From Tubiluchus corallicola (Eukaryota > Priapulida > Priapulimorpha > Priapulimorphida > Tubiluchidae), in assembly GCA_030141605.1 (NCBI GenBank), contig JAQGDQ010000706.1, positions 1-64,000 on the forward strand: a stretch of 64,000 bases of DNA. Reading direction: 5' to 3'. Position numbers and translations under genes: made by a program. How positions within the stretch are numbered: position 1 is the stretch's first letter; each line of letters begins with the position of its first letter. Shown piece by piece: positions 40,801-55,800 of this stretch. The notes under the pieces were generated by a model. That model did not search any database. It saw nothing but the letters and a program-made list of their open reading frames with translations, and was not told where the DNA came from.

Positions 40801-43800
40801 ACAGAAATTTGTATTTCTTACTAAGCACTTCAAAGTATTGTATTAGTTTACATTGCTTTCAGAGTAATGTTAATAAAATTTTCAAATTTATGCTACGTAT
40901 GTATCTGTACTGATAGTAGTCTTACTCTAATGATTCTACTGTTTGTAGTTTATCATCTGTACAGAAATTTGTATTTCTTACTAAGCACTTCAAAGTATTG
41001 TATTAGTTTACATTGCTTTCAGAGTAATGTTAATAAAATTTTCAAATTTATGCTACGTATATATCTGTACTGCTAGTAGTCTTACTCTAATGATTCTACT
41101 GTTTGTAGTTTATCATCTGTACAGAAATTTGTATTTCTTACTAAGCACTTCAAAGTATTGTATTAGTTTACATTGCTTTCATAGTAATGTTAATCAAATT
41201 TTCAAATTTATGCTACGTATGTATCTGTACTGCTAGTAGTCTTACTCTAATGATTCTACAGTTTATAGTTTATCGTCTCCACTCTTCTAAGTGTTACATT
41301 TCATTGCTGAGAACATTTGTCAGTTGTAAAACTGTCTTATTCTAGCCGTATTGTAATCTATGTTGTTACATTAAAACTACGTTTAAATTAAATTTGTTTT
41401 GAGTAAAAGTGTGCTAATGAATTTTGATGCTTTTCTTCATCCAAAACAATAAAAACGCAGTTATACATTGTCACATGCATCTTAACCAAGAAACATTTAA
41501 ATCAAGTGAGTGGAATGAGAGTTTCGTCTCTCTAAAACCCTCTTTGTTTTAACCTTTATTAAATTTCATTGAGTTTTAATAATTTTCAGGTACACTTGGT
41601 ATTGCTATGAGGGAATTAAAACCGCGATGCCCGATCTAAAGGATCCTGGTTGCTATGGCAACTACAATGTGTTGCTTCCTTTTAACAGTAAGAATTTACA
41701 TTTATATAAGTTACCTTCAATTCAGCATTTGTGCGTAATTAATAATTGGCTTATATTAAATTGATATCCTAAGAATGCCAATTTTGTTATTGGGTTTACC
41801 GTTTGACCGACAGAGCTAAGAGTAGTGAACACCTCTGATAACCCAGAGCTGGTCGCCTGAACATGTTTTTCTATGTAAACTCTACAGTCAGCAACTTACT
41901 TCGTTTTTAAGACTAGGGTACTTCCTAAAACTGAGTAAAAGTACCGTCGTCACCCATTGTCAGCTATTGTGTTGACTTTAAACGACATTATAGTTTCATC
42001 AGCATTTATTCAGACAGTTGTGGGTGCCTCTGTAAAGAGTTATGATTGCTTTAGAAAAGTAATTTTGGTATTCTATATTCTATTTTTACCAAACATTTGA
42101 AATACGAAGTGTCACATTTGATTCTTGACAAGTAATTATTTCATAATGTGTAATGCGATTTTCCACTAAGTAAGTGATTTTTCTTTTTTATGGGACATTT
42201 TTAACTATCAATTTTTCTCTTTTATTTTAGCCTCAATGATCACAATTCCAGCTGGAAGTTTAGAACCGAATTCTTTGCTGACATTTTGGTTTGCAATTTC
42301 CAAGACAGGTCGATCGACTCGGGCTGTGCAGCAAGTAATACAAGTGGTGCCTGGCCATATACCCGTTGTCAAACTTACGTAGGTTGCCCGTATCTGTTTT
42401 TTCATTAGTCAGGAAGCTTTACATTTATGATTGAAATCGATTTCCAAGCATTTGATAAACTAAATTTAAAAACAATCTCGTTGTTTATCATGTTTATGTT
42501 TGACAAATTTTATGGTATCACCAAGTTATTTTACCTTTAAGAATCAAGACTCTCTTTGTGTCATAATGTTTCTGTTAGCGTTTAATGTCTCCCGTTTTCA
42601 GAATGTAAGATTACTTTCTGATTTAATCTGATGCATTTTTATGCCTTTAGCTGCTTGAAGAATTGTGAATTGAAAGCGAGTCCTGATCATTCGGTCGCCT
42701 TGCAAGCCACGTGCACAAACTGCAATAAAAGTTCCATTCGGTATTTTTGGTCTGTGAACTTAGCGGGTACCAATGAAGAATGGATGTTCAATAAAACTAA
42801 TGTGATTATCTTGAAGAATGATGCTTTATCAGAGAGACAGTCGTACATCATAGAATGCAGAGGTGTGTGTAGCTTAAATACTTCCTCGGTCTGTTCGTTA
42901 GCTCAGAAAAGAACACTTATATAACGTAACAATATTACCGCACATTTACATGCAATATTTTAGTACAGGCTGCTTAAAAAGTCTGTGTACCATTTTAGGC
43001 CGGTGTCAGGTACAGCTAGATACAATCCGCTGCGTGTAGAAAAAGGCGCCCAATAAAAAATGAATATGCACTGATCAATAGGCTCTGTCATACAAATCAT
43101 CCTTTTGCCATTTGCTGCTTACCTCGGTTTGCCTACCGTTAGGCATTTCCGAGAGTCCACGGTACACTCCTTATAAGACATTTTGGGCAGCTCCTAAGGA
43201 GCCTTATGGTAATATGAGTTTGACCATTGATTTCATTTGCCATAAGGTGTTTTTGCTTGTTGCTAACGTGAAAATTAGTGTAATTAAGCTTTTTTCTTCA
43301 CACAATTGATTTGTATCATAAGCATTCCTAACACCTACATAACATAAACATTGAAAAGTATCTTTAATCTACTACACATATTTACGAATGCTATATTACC
43401 AACAACAAACATGATACGACCAGACGGTTTATTCTGACCTGACGGTTTAGTCTAGTGGTAATGCGTCTGCTTTCCGTCTGGGAGGTCGTGAGATCGAACC
43501 AGCGGCCGGGTCATACCAAAGACTTTAAAAATGGTACCTGCTGTTGCCCTGCCTGACGCGTGGTATTTAGGGTAAAAGTGGGGTAATAATAATCTCTGTT
43601 ATGTAGGTTGTTATTTACAGTCGGCGATAATAGCTCTTTGAGCTAATGTTAATTGTTCACCCCAAAAGCCGATTTTAAATAAAGATTATTATTATTATCT
43701 ATATATTAATATTCTTGGTATATATATATATATATAAGATTCGAGGCTACAGCTCCGACGAGGGCACCATTTGCGGCGATCTATATATCAAACGAAAGGT

Positions 43801-46800
43801 CTCGATCTAGTGTCGTCTCATTGGGGGTTTATTTTTCGAATGGGGCCCACCGCGAGGAACGGGGGGCGAAAAACCTCCAAAAATGGCCATTTTTCGGCCG
43901 TTTTTTGCAAAAGTTATACGGCTGAGATGTAGAGAACGGGAACGGGCCGAGGGGGGTGCTGGGTATGGATAGATAGCCCGTTCAGCGGTGGGTGTAGTAG
44001 GCATATTTAGAATTCGCGAGAGGGCCACGGCGTCCCACAACGGGCGTTTTCCCGGACCCAACTCGCGATTTTTTCGAAATTTTGATCAAACAGCCTGTGG
44101 AAAAAACGTTCTAGCGGCGCCCGGTGGGACTTTTGGAAGGAGGTATATAGCTCTTTACAAAGAGGAAGGACAGGGCTACACGATGGTGTGGGCTATATGT
44201 TAGGGCAGGTCCACCGAGAGGAGTATCGACGAGTTAATTAGGTGTTCTATTTTCCGCAAATTTCGACAATTTTCGCTTAGAAAACCTGACCGCATTCCAT
44301 TGTGCTGACGTCATCCATTGTACTCTGTCTATAAGTTTAATTCAGCAAAAAGCTGCTACTGGCTTTGCGTTAGATAAACATATACATAAACAGTAGGCAT
44401 GATGTTACGGGCTACAGGCTTTGCGTTAGGTAAGTAGGCAGGATGTTACGGGCTTTACAGGCTTTGTGTTATAAATGAGGACTGTGTAGGATGTTCACGT
44501 GTTATTGCTTATACGTGGTTTTTTTATGCAAAATCTTTTGCGGGGCCTTTGCTAGTCGTATATATTAATTCTACTGGTATGTCATACATATATTTATGTT
44601 AATTACATGTTCTATTTTCGGCAATTTTCACTTGGAAAACAGCTGACGCAAAGCCATTGTTCTGACGTCATCTATTATACTCTGTCTATAACCTTATAAC
44701 TTTAATTAGTAAAAGCTGCTGCTACTGGCTTTGCGTTACGTAAGTAAACAAACGCTAGGTAGGATGTTCACGCATTTTTGATAAAATGACCAGGATTCTG
44801 GTTTCATCGTCAAGAGGAATCTGACTAGGATTCTGCTTTCAAGTGTCGGAAAGGACCTGGCCAGGATTCTGGTTTTGGTCACTGTTGTTCTCAAAACTTC
44901 CCAGGCATGGCCAGGACAGCAGCAATGCAGGAAGAATTAACAAAACTTTCAAAAGGAAAATTATAAGGATCACTAAATTCTCCCAAGACTAACCACGAGA
45001 ATGCACTTTGTAATGTGTAAAATGACATCACGAAATCATTTAAAACATTTTAGGTGGCTTTAATTAAATTTATTTCAAACATTAAAGCATACAAGCGAAA
45101 ATTCTATAAAATAAAAATTTAAACTTCTTAAACACGTGTAGTAAGTCAAAATAGTTCGAATACTAGAATACGTTATGGACTTTACACGACTGAACAAAAT
45201 GAATTTGTAAAATAAACAACAACGGACAAAATTAATGCTTTTTGTAAGAAAACAAACAAGTTTTCCTAAAAATAAAACAACAAATATAAAGGGTCTACAA
45301 ACTTAAAACAAAAATTTTAGCCTAATCTTAGCATAACTCAAGTATTTTGCATGCTGAAGTTGTGAATTCTTGGTGACTAACACTCTTAGGGTTGCCACAC
45401 ATCAAGCGTATCCTCCTCCACTTGTACTGCAGAGACCAGAGAAGACGCTTGTCGCAGGTCAATCCTAGAAAATAAAATCCTTGTTAGTCATAGTCGTACG
45501 ATGCTTGGGGTTAAGGAGGAGGAGGAGGCGATTGCACGGCAAAAGAAGCAAATAATTATGTTTAAAATTTAAGATTTCAATGTTAAAAAATTGCTGCAAT
45601 TAAAGACTTTATGTGACGAATTGTTTATAAACTTTAATAATTATAAAGCTATGATAATACCTGCTATCAGTTTTAGTTCACTAAACCTCATAAGTCCATT
45701 ATTCACATGCTAAGCACACACTCCTCAATGTCCTGGTAAAGTTATACGCATGTTTGCAAAAGGAAAACGTAATCTGAGTCATCATTATTTCTTTTGAATT
45801 TGTCAAACGTTGGAAAAACTATTGTGAAAGTATTTGCATGTTTGTTCAGTGAAAATGCAAATGTTTGACTTGTGTCTTGTTAGACTAGTGATTTCTTCGT
45901 AAAAGACATTTATTATAATTTGGTGTTCTTGCATTTATTTATTGTTACTTTTGCAATTGCTATATGGTGTGATGTCAGGAGCTGATTGTCTCCCCCCCCT
46001 CAAATTAGAGCAACTTGGAAAATTTTCAGAGCAAATTTATTGTACCTCCCCCTTGTGAAGCTTCATCCCGTACGCCTAGCGTTTTACTAATAAGTAATTT
46101 TAATAAAACATTCTGCCATGTGAAACATTTTGAAAGCTTGATCAGAACAAAAAACTGCAGAATTTGCTTTTTAGTAATTTCTTTGATTCTTTGCATAGTC
46201 ACATCCTGTTAGCTGGAGCTTTGTTGTTCACCCACTGAATTAAACAGTAAAATATATGCAAAACTTACAAACATTTATTAGTTTTAGATTTACCCTGTGT
46301 AAATAAAACAAAAAATACCATCTGCAAATAACAAAACCTCCTGGTAATGCACGTTATACAAGTTATAACAGCACACCGGGAAGGGGAGCTGGCTGTTTCA
46401 AACCTTCCCCGCACGAATTCTGACTAAACAAAGCTGAGGTCCTTAACGACTGTTTACCAACCTAATAACAGATTTCTTTTTTATGATTTCTAAGGATTTT
46501 TTTAAAAAGGAGATTTTCCAATGTTTACTAGAGATTTTTTTAGACATTTTGTCACTTCTGTTTGCCAAAAACGAAACTTACCTCTTGCCCATATAGTAAC
46601 TCGAGAAGTGGAGCTATTTGGGTGTAGCAGAGGCTTCTCTAAGCTCTCCACCCCCAGTGCACTCAAGCGTAAGAAGTATCGATGTTGAGTCATATCCAAG
46701 GCAGGAAGCTTCAAATCTCGCCGGGGTGCAAGAATCCTTATTTCTAGTAGACCAGTTACTTTAGCAAAAGCTTGTGGATGTATGTGCAAGAGCTCTTCAT

Positions 46801-49800
46801 CAAAATCGAATGCAAGTCGTTCAGTGGTACCTTCAATAGCATTAGCAGGCAAGGTAGTGAATTTACCTACTTTTATGTATAATCCATTCATTGATTTGCC
46901 AGTAAAATTCATTCTGAAAGCATTTCCATCAGCGGGTTCGTTGGTTGCGAATTGTTCGATAAAAAGTAAATCTATAGGTTGAGGAAGCTTATCAACTATA
47001 TTCTGAATATCCTCAGGTTTCAAGCAATAACCTTCATATGGTGTTCCCGAGTAGCACTTTGGTTCTTGAGAGTTTGGTCTGCAGAATATAGTACAATTGT
47101 CTCCATTGGTAAAGCGTGTGAAATGAGAGCATAAATGATGGTCAATCTTTTTACAAAAGTCTGAAAACCCTCGCTGAATGCACATCACGACAATAATAAA
47201 TGCACCACAAAGGATTATAGAAACTTTAGGTGCCTCCATCTTAGTGCAAACAGGTCAACAAGTTAAGTTAGTACGCTTGACTGTCTTCGAAACGGATATT
47301 GAAGGTAGCAGACACAAGTTTCAAATGAGCAAAAATTAGAATGTTTAGGAGGAATGAACAATAGTTAATGCTTTACCGTAACTATGACAACATGACGTAA
47401 TAATGTCTCTGCGTAACTTATCATCGCATATATTAATTCTACAGGTATGGGCTTAATATATATATTTATATTTATATAAGATTCGAGGCTACAGCTCCGA
47501 CGACTGCGCCATTTGCGGCGATCTATACATCAAACGAAGGGTCTCGATCTAGTGTTGTCTCATTTGTGGTATATTTTTCGAATCGGGCCCACCGGGATGA
47601 ACGGGGGGTGAAAAACATCCAAAAATGGCCATTTTCGGCTGTTTTTTGCAAAAGTTATACGTCTGAGATGTAGAGAACGGGAATGGGCCGAGGGTGGTTC
47701 TTGCTATGGATAGATAGCCCTTTCAGCGATGGGTGTCATAGGCCTATTTAGAATTCGCGAGAGGGTCATAGCGTCCAGTGACGGGCGTTTCCCGGACCCA
47801 ACTCGCTATTTTTTCGAAATTTTTGTCAAACAGCCTGCAGAAAAAACGGTCTAGTGGCGCCCGGTGGGACTCTCAGAAAGAGATATATTGCTCTTTAGAA
47901 AGAGGAAGAACAGGGCTACACAATGATGTGGGCTATATTTTAGGGCAGGTCCACCAAGAGGAGTGACGACGAGTTAATTACATGTTCTATTTTTGACAAT
48001 TTTAGCTTGGAAAACTGCTGACGCAAAGCCATTGTTCTGACGTCATCCATTATACTCTGCCTATAACCTTAAAACTTTAATTCAGTAAAAGCTGCTGCTG
48101 GCTTTGCGTTATAAGTGAGGACTATGTAGGATGTTCGCGAATTTTTGATTATATGTGTATTTCTACGCAAATTTTTTTGCTGGGCCTTTGCTAGTTATTA
48201 TTATTATTATTATTAAGTATCGTATACTACATGCAGTAGGCAGCATACCAGTTAACCATATTATACAATGCATGTGATTGACAATCTGTTATTCTGTAGT
48301 GATTAATAAGAATATTACTTAAAGAGCCGTTAATAAAATTTGCAGTTATTAGGAATATTTGACAATAAACCGTTCTGTCATATTAACACATTATCTAGTC
48401 GTCGGTACGTGAACATGAAACAGACTTTTCCCATAAGTTTCTTACAGCGAGGCTTTTTTAACATCGCGAGTGAGCATCGTTTTATTCTGTTCGTAGATTG
48501 TGTGGTTTGTGATTGTGTGTTCAGCCTACTGTACTAAGTTACTAGTGAACATCTTGCTATAGGCTTTTAGAATATATTAAGCTATTAATATAGTAACTAT
48601 TATGTATTAACTATTAAACTATAATATCTACTAGCAAAGGCCCTGCAAAAACAGTCCTACCTAGTCCTCACTTATAACGTAAAGCCAGTAGCAGCTTTTA
48701 CTGAATTAAGTTATAAGGTTACAGACAGAGTATAATGGATGACGTCAGAACAATGGCTTTACGTCAGCAATTTTCCAAGCGAAAATTGCTGAAAATGGAA
48801 CATTTAATTAACTCGTCGGTACTCCTCTTGGTGGACGTGTCCTAAAATATAGCCCACATCATCCTGTAGCCCTGTTCTTCCTCTTTCTAAAGAGCTATAT
48901 ATCTCCTTTCGAGAGTCGAGAGTCTCCTTCCGAGAGTCCCACCAGGCGCCGCTATAACGTTTTTCTGCAGGCTGTTTGATCAAAATTTCGAAAAAATTGC
49001 AAGTTGGGTCCAGGAAAACGTCCGTTGCGGGACCCCGTGGCCCTCTCGCGAAGTCTCAATACGCCTACTACACCCACCGCTATCTACCCGTGGCCAGCAC
49101 CACCCTCGGCCCATTCCCGTTCTTCAGAAATAAGAGGTATAAGTTTTGCAAAAAACGGTCTAAAAATGGCCATTTTTGGAGGTTTTTCGCCCCCCCGTTC
49201 CTCCCGGTGGGCCCGATTCGAAAAATAAACCATCAATGGCATGACACTAGATCGAGACATTTCGTCTGATGTATAGATCGCCGCAAATGGTGCCGCCGTC
49301 GGAGCTGTAGCCTCGAATCTTATATATATATATAAATATATATATGACATACCAGTGGAATTAATATATACGATTACATTAAAATATTGCAATTTCGTGC
49401 CTCCTGCCAAAAAATGGATTGTGGCAAAACGCCTTGCTATTTACGACATGCACCTTACGGAAGATGGAAGACGCCTTATGGCTTTTTGATCATGTCTTGC
49501 TCCTTACAGCTTTTTCTGTGTGATACGAGCCTTAAACTCTTTAAGAACATTTGATGCACAAAATTTCGTATACTTTTGTGCGAGGAATGTTTGTGGATGG
49601 GAATTTATTTGTTCGTTTTTAAAGTTTTGGGACTAAAGATCATACCCGTCTTAATGATTTTGTTTAACTTCCCACAAGAGATTGTCCTATGGAAACTATA
49701 TTTTCTTCACGCGCGCTAGCTCTTCCAGACCATTGCTTTTTGATCACTGGTAGTAAGTTGTTTTTAAGGCTTTACATGCATGTACGCATAGAATTCATAG

Positions 49801-52800
49801 TGTTGTTTCCTTATTGTAATGGATTCTGGTCAGTTTTTGAGCAATAGTGACAGATTTTGTTTCTTAAATAACTCACTATGTAATTATTTGTTTTAGATTT
49901 TATTAGGAAAATCCAACGTTATATGAAATTTATTACGTAGTGTTTTGTTTATGAAACAAATGTTGTTGTTATTTCAAAGAATTTAAAAACTTTATAATAG
50001 CGAGGGGTTTTCGGCTTGTCCGACGAAAAATGCACTTTGTGAAAGAACAAAGCTGCACATGGACTGCACAAACACACTGCGATAATTAGTAGCAATGTCT
50101 TTAAGTTTACTTATTTAGAGGTATGGTTGCACTGTGAATTAATTTATGTGCAGTTTGTAATGAAACTATTTATTAGCTGTTCAAATTTCAGGCGTACAAG
50201 GTAACGATGTTGCATTTGGCCTCAGCTCATACAAGTTTGTGGTTAATGAGAGACCTATCAATGGAGCATGCTCTATTCACCCAGCTAAAGGTGAATATAT
50301 GCAATATCTGTCACAATAAGAAGTTTGTTTTAGTTAGAACTTCAGTTAGTTATAAGAATTAATTAACTCAAGTCATACCAATATAACGTTAAACCCGCTT
50401 GTTATAATCATGTTATGAGTAGGATATATGACGGGTTGAAGTTGGCATGCTTTGCGCATGTTTCGCCAGTACCGCATTCCATACGCACTCCTGTTTGTTA
50501 TACCTATATAAGTCTATTAGCAATCTATAAGATATTAATCTATGTAAGTTTCTAAATCTATATTTTTCTAAATCATACAAGTCCATTTATGTGCAAAAGT
50601 TACAAAAATTCCTTCATAATCTACTCCATTTTATCGCGAAGAAGTTGGTTCAGAAAGTTCTGATAATGATAAAAACATTGTTGCTGTACGATGCACAAAT
50701 TCTGGTAAAATATTTATTGCTTGGCGTGCTTAAACTGTTGGTGGTGCCCGTGTTTCCCCGCAAGTAGCATCGCCTATAGTTTCGCCTAAGCTCCCGCAGC
50801 TATTGTGACGCCCTCACTGTACTGGACCTGCGTTACTGTGTTAAACTTCTGGCAAAGACAGCCAAAGCTTGAAAAGCAAACCACTAAGCAAGTGACTAAG
50901 TGTTTAGCTTCCAGGAATTCTTAGGTAACGAGGTTAATTGCAGTGGGCGAGCGAGTAACTGATTCAAAACAACACCGCTACGCTAGCATATTAGCGCATG
51001 ATAAACGTACCTGCTTACAAACCAAACAGTACTTAACATGATTGTTTCTACCGGCTAATTACTGTACCTGAATCTTTGACTGTTACGTCATTAAGCCTGA
51101 AAGCATGATTTGCAACTAGAGCATCAAAAGGAAACAACTAAGCAAGTGACTAAATGTTTAGCTTCCAGAAATTCTTTGGGTAACAGTGGGCGAGCGGGTA
51201 ACAGATTCAAAGCAAAGCCGCTACGCTAGCGTATTAGCGCATGATAAATGTACCTGCTTATAAACAAAACGGTACTTAACATGATTCTTACTTAGTGCAC
51301 AAAAGGGAAGTAAAAGTAGTAGAGTTTCTTTGGGCACATGCAAATATCTTAAGTAGGTAAAGGAAAAATATTGAGTCAATTATGCGGAATTATTTGAGTC
51401 AGTTACCGACAGTGTACATGTACATGTGAATAGAAGGTAGCACAATGGGTTCAGTTATAGCACTGTCAGATCCAATGTCACTATCACTTACTGCAGACTG
51501 ACTACAATATTACAATTGTACTTGTCGGAAAATCGCATACATATTTCCCGAAGATAAATTTAATTTTATGTGTCTATAAACCCCCCCCCCCTAAATTCTC
51601 TAGCATTTTTTCTAATTAATGAATTTTCCTTTAACTACAGTCTTATAATATAGCCTTGAATGTTAGACTTAGATTTTCTCTTATGATAGGTCTGTAGGTA
51701 GTTTCAGGCCAGGCATATTATGCATTGCATGAAGCCCAGTATTTAGATTAGTTTATGAAGGAAAAGTTTATATAAAACCGCTCTACATGAGCAACGAGGA
51801 CTCTCTTAGCTTTCACTGGCTAACAGAGCAAGTCCCTCTATATAGCCCTATAGTGCTAAATTATAGTTAACATTATGGTGCACCTAAATTGAATTTATAT
51901 TGTGTCTTATAAGATGATTATCGTGCTTTAGTGCATTGTGCTACTTGTGATAATATGCTATTCATGTAATTGGTAATATATAAGTAAACATTTATGATAG
52001 TTAACTAACACGATATATTTGTAATGTGAGGACGAACCATAGCTTGTGAAAGATAAAATTAAATTTATCTTCGGGAAATATATTATTACGGAGGCACCTG
52101 TGTCGGGTCTGGTGTAGGACCCTCTACATGCCCTGCTTCCACGTCAGCAGCGACTCACCCCTTTCTTGTAGGTCCAGACGTCTTGTTTGGGCCTACACGT
52201 GGTGTGAGAAGCCAGCTGACCTGGAATGCCAGTATAAAAGCGCGAAGAGGTCACTACAGCCTGGATTTCTGATACTGGTGCTCCTACGGTGTAGTGCTGT
52301 TACTGAGTTAGTTAGTTTTTTTTTGTGCACGTGTATTTTGGTTCCTTATTTTTATTAGTGCTGATAATAAACTCCGTACAGTGTAGTTTTTGTGTATTTT
52401 GTTTTATGAGAGTTAAATGACATGCTATAACAGGTATATGGTACTAGTTTACAGACATTAACTTAGTACACGTGATTTCCCGACAAGTACTAAACATCTA
52501 ACTGCTGTGTTAACAAAAAATGCTGATCTAATAACATCACACTCATCACTCCGTCACTAATACGTTAACACAACATGGTTTTGAAATTTTACTAGGAATT
52601 TCGCTGCAGACTCTGTTTTCTGTTTATTGTGACGGATTTACAGATGAAGATCATCCTCTCACTTATGAGTTTTTCTACAAAACTGACTTAGAAGATGATG
52701 GCATTATGGTAAGAAAAGGTTTGTAAAAATTTTTTATTTTTATTGTCAGCTTTTTTATTTTCCATCTTACATTAATAAAAAACCACAGTGTTGAATTCGA

Positions 52801-55800
52801 TTTTTATATGGACTTCAAACACGGGTAGATAGGAAGGTTGGCATAGCAAATTATTTGCTTAAATGTTACATCAGCTACAGTTTTGTGTTTTTAAATAGAG
52901 ATTTTTTATTGCCTGATATTAAATTTTATTGTATTTCATCTTTCCATATAGATTTTTTTATTTGATCTCATTTGAAAGAATTGTACGATTTCTACAATTT
53001 CTACAATTGACAATTTTCTGCGCTGTTATAACTTATATTACATATCAAGTTGATTCATTTATTATGAACTTTTTTTTAGGAAAACACTTAGCCTATGGAA
53101 TTGATTCCAAAGTACCGCCAACCTACTTACCGCCCGGCTCAGCTGAAAGAAATTATTCCGCAGAAATTTTGATTTTAGTATCGGACTCGTACAGGAGTAC
53201 TACGCCGTATAGGATTCCCGTTACTGTAAGTTATATTATCAAGTATTGGACTTTTTTGTGACTGTCGAAGTAAAGGTTTATCGAAAAAGTAAACACCAGC
53301 GCCCACACGTAGGGTTACCATACGTTCGGGTTTCCCCGGACACGTCCTCTTTTTGGGCATCTGTCCGGGCGGGTTTTCAAAAAATCGGCAGTTTGTCCGG
53401 GTTTTGCCTCAATCCGTATGTACGGACGTTGCCAACTGCAGAGGCGTACGACAGTACGAGACAAAGAAAAGCTCGTTAATTTTCAATACAAGATGTTGCT
53501 AACATCTCAAAATGCAACCCTTGTAAAAGCTTTGTGTACATATTTACTGAACAAAAGTAAGCCGTGCGCACATCACTATGGGTCACACGACTCACACCGC
53601 TGTCGATACTCGGCGTATTCGCTAACGACCTAAAATGAGATTAGCTTCCGGGAGCCATTTTGTTTGTTTTTATGTGAATTTCTTTAAATTTGCATAGTTA
53701 CACTGTTTTGCAGTTTTGAACAACTGGTAAAAGTTAATTGGAAAGTAGCAATGCCGAAACGACAGACAGTGTGCATTTACAGATGAAATGAAGGCCGAGT
53801 ACCCGTGTTTTCGTGTAGGTCGATATTACTGGGAAAAGTATTCTTGGTCTCAGCCTCGGGCTCAGTCAAGTTCAAGCGTAACTGTTTCTAAGAGCCAAGA
53901 AGAAGCAGGCGACTGACAGTTGCAGTGTGTTAATGTTTTTTGCAGTATAGACATTTGGTATTGCTATTAGAATACATGTAGGCCTATTTGTATAATTTGC
54001 ATTGTTTTAATAGACCCTAGACTGATCATTTTTGCCTACTTACAAGTCTGCGAAAAAGTGTCCTCTTTTTCAACTGAGACAATATGGTAACCCTATCCGC
54101 ACCTAGAGAGACATTTGTATTTATATCTTTACTTGCCCTGATGCTGCAGCATTTACAACTGATTACATAATAACTTGCAGGTCCCTGTTATTGTTGTGCT
54201 AGTTCTAGATTGTGAAACATAAGGGCAAATATATACTGTTTATTAGTCTCTCTTTTATTAGTATTATCCATTTATTTATCATTACCAGGGATGAGAATTT
54301 TCCGCATTCCGAGGTTTTGGAAGACCAGTAGTGCCATTTTTGTAAATCGCGTAAATTCGTTGAGAAAATTTTTACGGACTCAGTACATTATTTCACAAGC
54401 TGACCGCTAGTTGTCAGGCCGTCACTTTGTTTACATCACGTACATCAGTGTAACCACGTGTATATCTCTATGTATAAAAATATAGAATCAATTGTGTGTA
54501 GTTATTTGAGTCAATTACAGACAGTTTTTATATACTTTTGCATAGGAGCAGCCAGTACTTAGGCATTTTTGAGACAATTAGGTATCATGTATCCTTGATA
54601 GTTGGGTATTTTAAATTATGCATGGAACAAGGTAATTGATATTTTAAGTCCACTTAGAGGCTCTCTATGGTCACAAAATTGCAGTTTGTTGCTGGCTCCA
54701 AGGGGGCTCCCTTGAACCCCATTGGGGGCCTAGGTGGCCCCAAAACCCCCGGCCTGTTTCAGAGTTTTTTGCAATTTGTCTTTCTCATCCCTGCATTACA
54801 ACCAGAAGGTTGAATTACAGTGCAGTGTAAAATTACAGGATATAAAAATTTAAAAGAATAAGCAAGGTAGAACATACAGCTGTAAGCATTATTACACAAT
54901 ATATATGAACTAAATATATTAAAATTATTGTTTAAAAATTATGGTTGAGTTTAAAATTTATTTTTGAAAATTAAATAAAATTAAATTATGAGGTAAAGCT
55001 GTTCTTGAATTTCTCAGTTCTGTATTTAGGTAAGGGGCATGTCAGATGGTGGCGAGTACTACATCTGCTGCAATGTTACCGAAATTGCACTTTCGGTTTC
55101 GGCAGAATTTATTAATTTTCGTAACCGAAATTTTGGATATTTTTCTGTAGCATTTTTCCGAGGTTTTACTAGTATTTACCTTTTCTTTTTTCCTAGGTGT
55201 CATAAACTGCTGAAAAATCTTGGCTAAATTAGTTTAGGTAAAACTAAAATTTTGATTAAAAGTTTGTGACCTGCTTTTATAGGCAATGTGGCATATCTTC
55301 CAGTGCTGTGAAGTTTTGGGTGTCCAGGCCCAAAAAACCAAAATATCAAACCACATTTATATTATGTTAGTTTATGATGTCATCAATAGTTGGGCTCGCC
55401 CGCCCCGTTAATTAAATTTTTAATCTATTATTTAATTATCAAAAGCGCATTTGTCGCATTGATTGTGTTAGAATGTATACTTTTTATTCGGCCTGAAAAT
55501 GGGACGGTATATGTCTATTCATCGTGTTTTTCTTTAACGTTTAATGCATCCATTGATTGTCAGCCATTTAAAAATGTTCAGTTTGTTTTCCAATATCTGC
55601 ATTTTTCGTGTAGGTTTTCCCATACGGGTACGAACTGTCCAAAACTGATGAGGAAGTGGACATGGGACTGGCGTTGTTGCGGGCCGTTAAAAAGTTGACC
55701 GTGTCAGCTGACACGGGTGTCTCAAGCAAAATTGAAACGTATTTAAATGCAGGAGACATACATGGTAAGCGTCTTGTGTTTAGTTAGTTATTCGCTGGCT

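Noticed and set aside
40227-41236. Six successive ~68-codon frames that look like a gene family
   Set aside because: They are the same frame in each unit of the 160 bp array inside an intron.
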